A stretch of 64,000 bases of DNA, taken from an uncultured Clostridia bacterium (GTDB lineage Bacteria; Bacillota; Clostridia; Oscillospirales; Ruminococcaceae). The notes beneath the pieces were generated by a model. That model saw only the letters and a program-made list of their open reading frames with translations, ran no database searches and had not been told where the DNA came from. The DNA lies in contig CANQNK010000001.1 in assembly GCA_947625195.1 (NCBI GenBank), forward strand, positions 1 through 64,000, read 5' to 3'. The position numbers and the translations under genes are program-made. Shown piece after piece: positions 8,679-18,177 of the stretch (the first letter of the stretch is position 1; each line of letters starts with the position of its first letter).

Positions 8679-8823
8679 ATAAGCACCTCCAATTATTTTT
8701 TATAATTATATAAAATTTTGTTATATTTGTCAAGTAAGTCGAAGAAAAAACGGCGGTCAGCTTTGATTGCCGTCCGCCGTTTATAATCTGTTTAGTTTAT
8801 CAGTCAATTTAATTCGCCTGTTT

Positions 8824-9600
8824 TCAGTAATGAACTGCTGCTTTTCTTTTGAGATTTATCTTGTCGGTTATAAGCGCAATAAACTCACTATTGGTTGGTT
8901 TTCCTTTTCCAACGTCAATGGTATAGCCGAAGAATGAGTTTAATGTATCAATATCTCCTCTGTCCCACGCGATTTCTATAGCGTGCCTTATCGCTCTTTC
9001 AACCCTTGAAGGCGTGGTCTTAAACTTCTTTGCTACAGACGGATAAAGAACCTTGGTAACACTTTCGAGCATCTCACTGTCGTTTACGGAAAGTATAATT
9101 GCCTCACGAAGGTAGTGATATCCCTTTATGTGAGCGGGAACGCCTATTTGATGGATGATGTCCGTCACCATTACCTCAAGGTTTAACCCGTTTGCCGCAC
9201 GGTGCACCGAGAGGTCTGAGTCTATACCCTGACCCATAATGGTGTTGATCCTGTCGCCGAGGACTTTGGTTTCAAACGGCTTTCTCATATAATACGCCGC
9301 ACCCATTTCCATTACACTTCTTTCGATAAACTGGTTGTCAAAAGAGCTGACAACTATAATGTGCGGCTTTTTGTAGTTTGAGGCGTTTAGCTTCTTGATA
9401 AGCTCTATTGCGTCAAAGCTCGGCATAACAGCGTCTATTACGGCGATATCCGGAATCTCGCTTTTAATTGCCTCAAACAGTGTTTGTCCGTTTTTCGGAC
9501 GGGCGATAACGTAAAATCCCATACCTCTGAGCGAATTGGCAACGTTCACTCCGAAATCCGGACTGTCATCGCCGATCAGAACCTTAATTTTTTGATTCAT
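8824..9600 (-). CDS. spo0A: Sporulation master regulator Spo0A
   Basis: Receiver domain ([24 protein letters not shown]) plus Spo0A C-terminal domain ([19 protein letters not shown]...[21 protein letters not shown]). Confidence 0.97.
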   Translation of the reverse strand: MNQKIKVLIGDDSPDFGVNVANSLRGMGFYVIARPKNGQTLFEAIKSEIPDIAVIDAVMPSFDAIELIKKLNASNYKKPHIIVVSSFDNQFIERSVMEMGAAYYMRKPFETKVLGDRINTIMGQGIDSDLSVHRAANGLNLEVMVTDIIHQIGVPAHIKGYHYLREAIILSVNDSEMLESVTKVLYPSVAKKFKTTPSRVERAIRHAIEIAWDRGDIDTLNSFFGYTIDVGKGKPTNSEFIALITDKINLKRKAAVHY

Positions 9601-9732
9601 TAAACCATTCCTTTCTTGTCATATTCCGAAAAAGTCTATTTTTCGGATAACCCTCCATATATTTTGTATTTTTTATTTTAACATACACATTTACACAATA
9701 CAAGAGCGCAAAACAAAAAATAACATAAAATT

Positions 9733-9889
9733 CTCGACATATCAAGTCACATTAAATCATAATTCATAGGGTTAACATAAAAACAGTTATATTGCGTGGA
9801 TATATTGCAAATATCATTCCATTACTCAAAAAAACATCCCGACACGCTTATTTGCCTGCCGAAAGTTGATTTTGCATTGTAATTCGACA
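9733..9889 (-). promoter_or_regulatory. Candidate 0A boxes in the spo0A upstream region
   Basis: TTCGACA (minus strand TGTCGAA) at 9883-9889 and CTCGACA (TGTCGAG) at 9733-9739, between spoIVB and spo0A. Confidence 0.5.
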
Positions 9890-9891
9890 GG

Positions 9892-11094
9892 CTATGAGGC
9901 TATTTTTAAAGAGTCACTGCTTTGACCCGAAACAGAATTTAGCTTTTCAAGCATAGTTTCAGCGAAAATTCCGTAGCCCATTTCGCTGGTTTCAAGCATA
10001 ACGTGTGTTACTGCGCCTACAAGTCTGCCGTTTTGTATTATTGGGCTTCCGCTCATTCCCTGCAAGATTCCGCCCGTGGCTTTTAAAAGATCTTCATCGG
10101 TTATTCTTATAACCAGGTTTTTAGTGCCTTCGTTGTTTATCTGCTCTATTTTACAGGAATATCTTTGCGGCTCGCTGCCATCTATTGTGGTAAGAATCTC
10201 TGCATCACCGATTTCTACCTCCTGTTTAAAAGCTAACGGTACGGCGTCGCGGTCAATTTGAGGTTTATCAAGCGTTCCATAAATGCCGCAATCACAGTTT
10301 ATCAGAATATCTCCGTTTAAGTTTTTTTCGTTAAACTGACCTTCAAGCTCCCCGGCTTTGTCTCCCTCTGCTTTTTTAAAGCCCGTTATGCCTGCGCCGC
10401 ATACGCTGCCTTTTGAGATGTCAAACATCTCGCCTGTATCAGCGTCGCAGATAGGGTGTCCTAGTCCTGCAAACAATTGTGTGTCCGGGCAATAAAAGCT
10501 GAGAGTGCCTATTCCTGCGGAGGAATCCCTTACCCAAAGTCCTGCTTTTTTGCAGCCGTCCTGCTCTGAAAAAGCGGGCGTCAGGTAAACGGTCTTTTCT
10601 TCTGAGTTTCTTATGAGTTTTATCTCCGCCTCGGGCTTATCGGAATTCTGTATGGCTTTTTCGATCTCCTCGTTAGTCATGACCTCCTTGCCGTTTACAG
10701 ATACTATAATGTCTCCGGGGCATATTCCGGCGTCCTTTGCCGGACACTCTCCGTTAACATCTCCAAGCTTAATAACCAAAACTCCCTTTGATAAAAGCTT
10801 TATTCCGATAGGCTCGCCGCCGGGAATAACAAAGGTCCGGCTTGTTTTTTCAAGCTTTATTTCGCCTACGGGGATAGTGTTGAAAAGCATAAGCTTTTTA
10901 ACTTCCGGAGCATTTTCAGAAACCGGCGAAGCTGTAGAATCTTTTAGAGACAAAACGGGAGAAAGCTTTATGTCGTCAGGCGAATCGTATAACAACCTTT
11001 TGGGGAGCGACGCTGAATAAAAGCCGGTAAGCATAAGAATAATAAAAGTAATAATGAATAAAAAAATAAAAAACAAAGAAAGGGCTTTTTTCAT
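9892..11094 (-). CDS. spoIVB: SpoIVB serine peptidase (PDZ + S55 peptidase)
   Basis: N-terminal TM, PDZ (GECPAKDAGICPGDIIVSVNGKEV), SGSPIIQNGRLVGAVTHV; next to spo0A as in other endospore formers. Confidence 0.95.
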   Translation of the reverse strand: MKKALSLFFIFLFIITFIILMLTGFYSASLPKRLLYDSPDDIKLSPVLSLKDSTASPVSENAPEVKKLMLFNTIPVGEIKLEKTSRTFVIPGGEPIGIKLLSKGVLVIKLGDVNGECPAKDAGICPGDIIVSVNGKEVMTNEEIEKAIQNSDKPEAEIKLIRNSEEKTVYLTPAFSEQDGCKKAGLWVRDSSAGIGTLSFYCPDTQLFAGLGHPICDADTGEMFDISKGSVCGAGITGFKKAEGDKAGELEGQFNEKNLNGDILINCDCGIYGTLDKPQIDRDAVPLAFKQEVEIGDAEILTTIDGSEPQRYSCKIEQINNEGTKNLVIRITDEDLLKATGGILQGMSGSPIIQNGRLVGAVTHVMLETSEMGYGIFAETMLEKLNSVSGQSSDSLKIAS

Positions 11095-11277
11095 TTTTGT
11101 CTCCTTTCATTACTGTTCGTTTTTTGACGCGTCTTTAGTATAATTTCTCGTTTTCGACCTTTTACGCAAAGCAATATTTTCAATGGCTTAATAACTGCCA
11201 AGGAATAAAAAGGACTTGAAAAATATTACATTGTATGATAGAATGTCTTTATTATAACAATGGGGTGACCTGAGCGT

Positions 11278-11859
11278 ATGTCAAAGAGAAATCGACTGGA
11301 CAGACAGAAGAATTTGGAAAAAGAAAAAGCTTTACATGAGCTTAATTCAAAAGCTTCAGAAAAATTTATGAAAAAAGAGCCCTTACCAATTTTGCTTATA
11401 AAGATCGTTATGCTTGCTTCTTTTTTATACTCCGGATTTTTTTACGGAGGAGTCACGGTGGTAGGAGTTTATACCGGAGCTATGACGGTAACCGAAAAGG
11501 GCGCGCTTACGCTTGGCTCTGCAAACGCAATGCTGGCGGGAATCCTTATTATGTTGCTGGGACTTATGCTTGCGTTTTTAAAAAAATATATAATCAGTTT
11601 TTTGGCTTCTGTCGGAGGAGCTCTTATATATTTATATGTGGCGTATGAGCGGGTTATTAAATTTGCCTCCGGCAGAGTTTCCGCAAGCGGAGACGTAAAT
11701 CCCCAAACAAAATATATGTTGTGGTATTATCCCATAGCTGTCTTTGCGGCGGGCTCTTTTGTACTTTTAACGGTAAGCGTTATTATGAAAATCAAGAAAA
11801 AGAGACGGTTAAGAGAAATGAGGGATAACGCGCCCGTAAAGAGCATAGTTGAAGATTAG
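11278..11859 (+). CDS. Uncharacterised multi-pass membrane protein
   Basis: 193 aa, four predicted TM segments, charged ends; no family recognised. Confidence 0.6.
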   Translation: MSKRNRLDRQKNLEKEKALHELNSKASEKFMKKEPLPILLIKIVMLASFLYSGFFYGGVTVVGVYTGAMTVTEKGALTLGSANAMLAGILIMLLGLMLAFLKKYIISFLASVGGALIYLYVAYERVIKFASGRVSASGDVNPQTKYMLWYYPIAVFAAGSFVLLTVSVIMKIKKKRRLREMRDNAPVKSIVED

Positions 11860-11862
11860 ATA

Positions 11863-11897
11863 AAACGGCAGTCGAAAAACGGCTGTCGTTTATTTTT
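11863..11897 (+). terminator. Rho-independent terminator
   Basis: AAACGGCAGTCGaaaaaCGGCTGTCGTTTATTTTTT. Confidence 0.6.
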
Positions 11898-11908
11898 TAA
11901 TATTTCAA

Positions 11909-11937
11909 TTGACGGAGCGCGTGATTTTTGGTATACT
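11909..11937 (+). promoter_or_regulatory. Sigma-A-type promoter of the MBOAT operon
   Basis: TTGACG (11909-11914), 17-bp spacer, TATACT (11932-11937). Confidence 0.65.
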
Positions 11938-12063
11938 TAAATTGATAGTTTAATATATTGGCTTTGCACTGCCTATAGGCATATTTAGCCGAAGTTTAAT
12001 CTGATAAAGGACAACATCACAATGACATTTTTATAATGTTCATAAAATAAAGGAGAATTAAAA

Positions 12064-13485
12064 GTGATATTTGCGGACTTGTTTTTTTTGTACATATTTC
12101 TTCCGCTGTGCCTGATTATGTATTTCATCTGCAAAAATCTTGCGTGGAGAAATCTTGTGCTTATAGTGTTTTCTCTTGTGTTTTACGCGTGGGGAGAGCC
12201 TATTTGTGTTTTGCTTCTGATCTTCAGCGCCACCGTTGACTATGTAAACGGCAGAGTGATAGACAAATATAGAGGCAAGATCGGAGCAAAGCTTGGTCTT
12301 GCGGCGTCTCTTATAATAAATCTGGGGCTTTTGGTGGTGTTTAAATACTCGGGCTTTATCGTTGAAAATATAAATTACGCAACAGGACTTGATCTGCCGG
12401 TGCCGGATATTGCGCTTCCGATAGGAATAAGCTTTTACACCTTTCAGACCATTTCGTATACGATCGACTGCTACTGGGGCAAGGTTAAGGTTCAAAAAAG
12501 CTTTATGCGTTTTCTTATGTACGTTTCTCTGTTTCCTCAACTGGTTGCGGGACCTATCGTCAGATATGCGACAGTTGAAAACGAAATAAATTTCAGAAGG
12601 ACAAGCCTTGCGGATGTTTCTGAAGGAATTTCCAGAATTTGCGTAGGACTTGCAAAAAAGGTTCTTATTGCGGATAGTTTGAGCTCGGTTGTGACCGGAC
12701 TTTTCGGAACGCCAGAAAACGGCTATGCGGCGCTTGACGGGCTTTCGGTTGTGGGAACCTGGTATGGCGCTGTCGCAGTCGGACTGTGGTACTATTTTGA
12801 TTTTTCGGGATATTCCGATATGGCGATAGGAATGGGAAGAATTTTTGGATTTCACTTCGACGAAAACTTTAAGCATCCGTTTATGTGCAGAAATATAACC
12901 GAGTTCTGGCAGCGCTGGCACATTTCTCTGGGAAGTTTTTTCAGAGACTACCTTTTCTATCTGCCTATTTTTGGAAAGAGAAGACAATATCTTAATCTCT
13001 TTCTGGTGTGGTTCTGCACCGGATTTTGGCACGGAGCAAGCTGGAACTTTATAATATGGGGACTTTACTGGGGGGTATTTATCTTTATTGAAACAAAAAT
13101 CGGCAAAAAGCGCCTTAAAAAATGGCCGGCCCTGCTTACGCATATCTACAGCAAAGTCGTTATCGCAATAGGCTTCGGAATATTCTATTTTGAGTCGTTT
13201 GACTCTCTTGGGCGTTTCTTTAAAAACCTTGTCGGAGCAGAGGGGAATAAGCTTATTGACGCCACCGGCCAAACGCTTATGGTGCAGTACATAATCCTTA
13301 TGGCGGCTGCGGTGTTCTTCTCGTTCCCGATAATTGATACGGTAAAGAAGCTTGCGGCTAAGGCGAGGGCTTCATATCTGATAGTGAACACTGCGGGAGT
13401 AGTCATAAACGCCGCCTTGCTTGTAATGTCAAGCATTATGTTGGTTACCAGCACCGTTCACCCGTTTCTGTATTTCAGGTTCTGA
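12064..13485 (+). CDS. MBOAT-family membrane-bound O-acyltransferase (AlgI/DltB-like)
   Basis: GTG start with AAGGAG RBS; multi-TM; signature FWQRWHISLGSFFRDYLFYLPI and FWHGASWNFIIWG. Confidence 0.93.
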   Translation: MIFADLFFLYIFLPLCLIMYFICKNLAWRNLVLIVFSLVFYAWGEPICVLLLIFSATVDYVNGRVIDKYRGKIGAKLGLAASLIINLGLLVVFKYSGFIVENINYATGLDLPVPDIALPIGISFYTFQTISYTIDCYWGKVKVQKSFMRFLMYVSLFPQLVAGPIVRYATVENEINFRRTSLADVSEGISRICVGLAKKVLIADSLSSVVTGLFGTPENGYAALDGLSVVGTWYGAVAVGLWYYFDFSGYSDMAIGMGRIFGFHFDENFKHPFMCRNITEFWQRWHISLGSFFRDYLFYLPIFGKRRQYLNLFLVWFCTGFWHGASWNFIIWGLYWGVFIFIETKIGKKRLKKWPALLTHIYSKVVIAIGFGIFYFESFDSLGRFFKNLVGAEGNKLIDATGQTLMVQYIILMAAAVFFSFPIIDTVKKLAAKARASYLIVNTAGVVINAALLVMSSIMLVTSTVHPFLYFRF

Positions 13486-13551
13486 TGCCTGTTTGGATTT
13501 GCTTAAAAAGCCCTGAAAGATAAAAACTACTGCCCTAAGAGGTGATTTGTA

Positions 13552-14409
13552 ATGAACAACAAAAATGCTATGGAGACTACTTCGGTAAAAAGCGCTCTCA
13601 ACGATGCGTTGAGTTCTCTTGACAAGGCGCTTGAAGATATTAAAAATGAGATCCCCAAGGCTAACGAGATGCATAAAAGTGAAGGTGACGAAAAAACAAA
13701 AACTCTTGACATAAAATCCGTTTTAGAATCTGCTGGCGATCACAACGGCGACACTAAGCCTATCGATCTTAAGCACACTGCGAAAAATATTTCCGACGTT
13801 AAGGTGAAAAGCCATAAAGCAGAGGAAACGGTTGCCGACATAATAGCCGAAACTATAAAGGATAATGTACGAAGAGAAAATGCCGCCAAGGGTTCTCCGG
13901 ATGTTATAATAAAAAATCATGAAAATGAGGACGTAAAAATTAAAGAAAAAAAAGCAAAGGGCATTAACGGGAACAAAAAGTTTTTTTATGTTTTAAACTC
14001 CGTTTTTGTAACGTTCGTTTTTGTGTGTATTGCCGCAGCGCTAATGGTTCTTGACCGACCGAGCGGCTTTATGCAAAGCGAGAACAGAAATTATGCGACC
14101 TTTCCGGAGTTTTCGTTCAGGTCTTACTTTGACGGGGAGTACACACAAAAAATATCCGAGTACTTTACTGATACAACTCCTCACAGGGAGGAACTTAAAA
14201 CGGCTGCTAATGCTTTTACCGGATTGTTTGGCTTTAAGCTTGACGATACCGTTATAAAGAACTCAAACAAAAACGTCAATAAAGAGAAGTTTGACAATAA
14301 GATAACAATCACCACGGTTACACCGGCTACGTTTCCTTCAAAAGAAAATACAGACTCTGCCACAGCCGCGACCGATCAGGTAACGACGACTGTACCCGCA
14401 CAGCAATAG
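13552..14409 (+). CDS. Membrane-anchored protein resembling the N-terminal part of DHHW-family (MBOAT-partner) proteins; no catalytic region visible
   Basis: 285 aa; long hydrophilic N-terminus, one TM, then SENRNYATFPEFSFRSYFDGEYTQKISEYFTDTTPHREELKTAANAFTGLFGFKLDD, then a Thr-rich C-terminal tail. Confidence 0.6.
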   Translation: MNNKNAMETTSVKSALNDALSSLDKALEDIKNEIPKANEMHKSEGDEKTKTLDIKSVLESAGDHNGDTKPIDLKHTAKNISDVKVKSHKAEETVADIIAETIKDNVRRENAAKGSPDVIIKNHENEDVKIKEKKAKGINGNKKFFYVLNSVFVTFVFVCIAAALMVLDRPSGFMQSENRNYATFPEFSFRSYFDGEYTQKISEYFTDTTPHREELKTAANAFTGLFGFKLDDTVIKNSNKNVNKEKFDNKITITTVTPATFPSKENTDSATAATDQVTTTVPAQQ

Positions 14410-14477
14410 TATTATAAAGATATTTTTTAGTAAAACATTTTTCGGCTTAGACGTTTTAACAATGTAGGAGAATTTTT

Positions 14478-16253
14478 ATGGACGTGCTTAATTATCCCTT
14501 TGACAACGGATATATCCTTAAAAAAAGAAAAAGTATAAAAAGAGAAATTTTATCGGACGGCACAGACAGAATAAAGAAAAAAATCGCCGTATTGGGAGGC
14601 TCTACCACAAGTGATATAGTATCTGTTCTGGAGCTGTTTTTACTTAACGAGGGCATTGAGCCGGAGTTTTATGAATGCGAGTACGCACAGTACTGGCAGG
14701 ATGTTATGTTTGAAAATCCTGAGCTTTTGAAGTTTTCACCTGACATAGTGTATATTCACACGTCTTCAAGAAATATAACCGAGAAAATAAGCGTAAAGCA
14801 GAGCGCTTGTGAAATAGAGCAAAAGCTAAATGAGCAATACAGGCACTTTGAGGTTATGTGGGATAAGATAAAAGCTCTGTTCGGCGCGGTAATAATACAG
14901 AATAATTTTGAGCTGCCGTATTACAGGCTTTTGGGAAATAAGGACGCAAGCGACATTCACGGTTTAACGAATTTCATATGCCGACTCAATATGAAGCTGT
15001 ACGGTTATTCCGAAAGAAACGAAAACTTTTTTATTAACGATATAAACTACCTTTCGGCAAGCTACGGCCTTGACAAGTGGAGTGAGCCTAAATGGTGGTA
15101 TATGTATAAGTATTGTCTGTGCCTTGACGCTGTTCCTGAGCTTTGCTTTAACATTTCAAATATAATAAAGTCGATTATGGGAAAAAATAAAAAGGCTTTT
15201 GCGCTTGATCTTGACAACACCCTGTGGGGCGGAGTTGTTGGCGACGACGGAGTCGACGGTATAGTTATCGGAAAGGAAACCGCTGAGGCTGAGGCTTATT
15301 ATGAATTTCAGGAGTACATCAGGGCGCACAGGGACATAGGGGTGCTTTTGACGGTGGCGTCAAAAAACGATGAGGAGAACGCATTGGCGGGGCTTAATCA
15401 TCCGGACGGTGCGCTTAAGCCTGAGGATTTTATCTCTGTAAAGGCAAACTGGGAGCCAAAGAATATAAATATACAAAACATAGCGGACGAGATAGGCCTG
15501 TTGCCCGAAAGCTTTGTATTTGTAGACGATAACCCCGCGGAGCGTGAAATAGTATCGGCTCAGCTTGGTGTAAAGGCTCCCAGGATAGGACAGGTTGATT
15601 CGTACATAAAAACGCTTGACAAAAACGGCTTTTTTGAGGTCACGTCAATATCCATGGACGACCTTAAAAGGAATGAGATGTATGAGACAAACGCAAAGAG
15701 AAACAGGCAAAAGTCTATGTTTGAAAGCTATGAGGACTATCTTTTGAGTCTTGAAATGAATGCGGTAATAAGAGATTTTGAGCCGGTGGATATTCAGCGT
15801 ATAACCCAACTTACAAACAAGAGCAATCAGTTTAATCTAACAACCAAAAGGTTTACGCTTTCTCAAATGGAGGAGTTATATAAATCAAGCGGATATATCA
15901 GGCTTTGCGGCAGGCTTACGGATAAATTCGGCGATAACGGAATAGTATCGGTCGTAATCGGAAAAATAAACGGTGAAAGCCTTGATATTATCCTGTGGCT
16001 GATGAGCTGTCGGGTGCTTAAGCGCGATATGGAATACGCTATGCTTGACACTTTGGTAAAAAACGCGGCACAGCGGGGTATAAAAAAACTTAAGGGGTAC
16101 TATTATCCCACAGCTAAGAATAAAATGGTAAGAACACTTTATTCGGATTTCGGTTTTGAAAAAATATATGAGGACAGTGAAAAAAATACCGTGTGGTCGC
16201 TTGATATAAACGGCTACGGTGAAAAAAATAAGGTTATTACCGTAAAGGAGTAA
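14478..16253 (+). CDS. FkbH-like protein (SGNH-like N-domain + HAD-IIIC + GNAT-like C-domain)
   Basis: KKAFALDLDNTLWGGVVGDDG (FkbH/HAD-IIIC motif), FVDDNPAEREIV, LMSCRVLKRDMEYAML (SCRVLGRGVE-type motif); N-terminal IAVLGGSTTSD. Confidence 0.93.
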   Translation: MDVLNYPFDNGYILKKRKSIKREILSDGTDRIKKKIAVLGGSTTSDIVSVLELFLLNEGIEPEFYECEYAQYWQDVMFENPELLKFSPDIVYIHTSSRNITEKISVKQSACEIEQKLNEQYRHFEVMWDKIKALFGAVIIQNNFELPYYRLLGNKDASDIHGLTNFICRLNMKLYGYSERNENFFINDINYLSASYGLDKWSEPKWWYMYKYCLCLDAVPELCFNISNIIKSIMGKNKKAFALDLDNTLWGGVVGDDGVDGIVIGKETAEAEAYYEFQEYIRAHRDIGVLLTVASKNDEENALAGLNHPDGALKPEDFISVKANWEPKNINIQNIADEIGLLPESFVFVDDNPAEREIVSAQLGVKAPRIGQVDSYIKTLDKNGFFEVTSISMDDLKRNEMYETNAKRNRQKSMFESYEDYLLSLEMNAVIRDFEPVDIQRITQLTNKSNQFNLTTKRFTLSQMEELYKSSGYIRLCGRLTDKFGDNGIVSVVIGKINGESLDIILWLMSCRVLKRDMEYAMLDTLVKNAAQRGIKKLKGYYYPTAKNKMVRTLYSDFGFEKIYEDSEKNTVWSLDINGYGEKNKVITVKE

Positions 16254-16258
16254 AGGTT

Positions 16259-16498
16259 ATGGACAGACAGGTGATCATTAAAAGGCTTAACGAGGTTTTT
16301 AGAGATGTCTTCGACGACGCGAATATCGTTGTTGACGCTCAGACCACGGCGGACGATATTGAGGATTGGGACAGTATCGAGCATATAAATCTCATATCTG
16401 CGGTTGAAAGCGAGTTTAAAATCCGCTTTACAATGGGCGAGGTTTCGGGAATGAAAAACGTCGGAGAGATGATAGAAATCATCGAGCAAAGAGCGTAA
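16259..16498 (+). CDS. Acyl carrier protein of the FkbH-associated type
   Basis: 79 aa; phosphopantetheine site DIEDWDSIEHINLISAVESEFKIRF; begins 6 nt after the FkbH stop. Confidence 0.93.
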   Translation: MDRQVIIKRLNEVFRDVFDDANIVVDAQTTADDIEDWDSIEHINLISAVESEFKIRFTMGEVSGMKNVGEMIEIIEQRA

Positions 16499-16542
16499 AA
16501 ACAGCAGGTTAAAAGTGATAAGCTGAGGCTTTAAAGGAGATA

Positions 16543-18117
16543 TTGTGTTTTATGCCTAATATTAAGGTTATAATAAGAGAAAAAAAGTTAAAGCACTATA
16601 TCCAATCGATTTTCACTAGAAAGATAACGGTTATACTCCTTATAGTGCTTCAGCTTATCGCCTTTGTTTTTTTGTATTTTTACACCGCAAGGGGATTTGC
16701 GGCAGCATACGTTATACAGACGGTTATGGGTGCTGTGACCTCCGTTTTGATAGTAAACTCTTCAGATCATCCTTCTTATAAAATAGCGTGGCTTGTTCCG
16801 CTTGTAGTGCTTCCCGGCTTTATGTCGGTGGCTTATCTGTATCTTCATCTTCAGATTAACAGATACTTTTTTAAAAGACGTGTTGACGAGGTGAACCGCG
16901 CAACACGTCGCCACTTAAAGCAAAACAATAGAATAGTTAGGGAAATTGATAAGCACGACGTTTCTGTGGCGCGCCTTGCAAAGTATATCGGTGAGTGCGC
17001 CGGATATCCCGCCTATAAAAATACCGACGTCAAGTATTTCAAGGTGGGCGAGGAGTTTTATGACGCCTTGATTGATGAAATCAAAAAAGCCAAGCGATAT
17101 ATATTTATGGAGTATTTTATTATTGCAGAAGGGAAAATGTGGAAGAGGATTTTTGATCTTTTGCATATTAAAGTCAGCGAGGGTGTAGATGTAAGACTGA
17201 TATACGATGGAATGGGCAGCGCTTCCATTCTTCCCGGAGGGTACGACGATTTTCTAAACGTCAACGGCATAAAATGCAAGGTGTTTAACAGATTCAAGCC
17301 GTTTTTGACTTCTGAGCAAAACAATCGCGACCACAGAAAGATAACCGTTATTGACGGGCAGGTCGCATTTACAGGCGGAATCAATCTCGCGGACGAGTAT
17401 ATAAACAAAAAGGAACGTTTCGGTCATTGGAAGGATTCTGGCGTTATGTTGAAAGGCGATGCAGTATTCAGTTTTGTTATGATGTTCTTTCAGATGTGGG
17501 AACTTGACGAAAAACAGCACGAGGATTATAATTTATACCGTACTGACAGAACGTATTTTGCTGCCGAGGACACGGGCTATGTTATACCGTACGGAGACTG
17601 TCCGAACGATCTGGAGGCTGTCGGGAAAACGGTTTATCTTGATATAATAAACAAAGCAAAGGATTACGTTTACATTACGGCTCCGTATCTTGTGATTGAC
17701 AACGAGCTTGTAACGGCGCTTTCTTATGCGGCAAAAAGCGGCGTGGACGTAAAGATCATAGTGCCGGGAATTTATGACAAGTGGTATGTGCACCAGATGT
17801 CTATGTGCTATTACCGAGAGCTTATTCCCGCAGGTGTAAAGTTTTATAGCTATACACCGGGATTTATTCATGCGAAGAATTTTGTTTCAGACGATCAAAA
17901 GGCTGTCGTGGGAACGGTAAATACCGATTTTCGGAGCTTATATCTACACTTTGAGGACGCGGTTTTTATGTATCGCTCTCACGCTGTTGAAAAGGTAAAG
18001 GAAGACTTTGAAAAAACACTTTTAAAATGCCGTGAGCTTACGCTTAGTGATGTGAATAAAAACGTGTTTTCACGTCTTTTAGGATCGCTTATCAGGGCTT
18101 TTGGACCGCTTTTGTAA
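16543..18117 (+). CDS. cls: Cardiolipin synthase (PLD superfamily)
   Basis: Two TM at the N-terminus; two HxKxxxxD motifs (NRDHRKITVIDG, FIHAKNFVSDD). Probable start is the ATG at 16552. Confidence 0.9.
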   Translation: MCFMPNIKVIIREKKLKHYIQSIFTRKITVILLIVLQLIAFVFLYFYTARGFAAAYVIQTVMGAVTSVLIVNSSDHPSYKIAWLVPLVVLPGFMSVAYLYLHLQINRYFFKRRVDEVNRATRRHLKQNNRIVREIDKHDVSVARLAKYIGECAGYPAYKNTDVKYFKVGEEFYDALIDEIKKAKRYIFMEYFIIAEGKMWKRIFDLLHIKVSEGVDVRLIYDGMGSASILPGGYDDFLNVNGIKCKVFNRFKPFLTSEQNNRDHRKITVIDGQVAFTGGINLADEYINKKERFGHWKDSGVMLKGDAVFSFVMMFFQMWELDEKQHEDYNLYRTDRTYFAAEDTGYVIPYGDCPNDLEAVGKTVYLDIINKAKDYVYITAPYLVIDNELVTALSYAAKSGVDVKIIVPGIYDKWYVHQMSMCYYRELIPAGVKFYSYTPGFIHAKNFVSDDQKAVVGTVNTDFRSLYLHFEDAVFMYRSHAVEKVKEDFEKTLLKCRELTLSDVNKNVFSRLLGSLIRAFGPLL

Positions 18118-18120
18118 ACA

Positions 18121-18162
18121 TTAAAAAGGACGAACAGCTTTTTGTTGTTCGTCCCTTTGTTT
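18121..18162. terminator. Bidirectional terminator between cls and fabD
   Basis: AAAAAGGACGAACAgctttttgTTGTTCGTCCcTTTGTTT. Confidence 0.75.
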
Positions 18163-18177
18163 AATGCCGGATTGTTC

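Noticed and set aside
12058-13272. 404-aa ORF antisense to the MBOAT gene
   Set aside because: Lies entirely opposite a convincing MBOAT gene; Lys/Arg/Ser-rich low-information translation typical of antisense frames in AT-rich genes.
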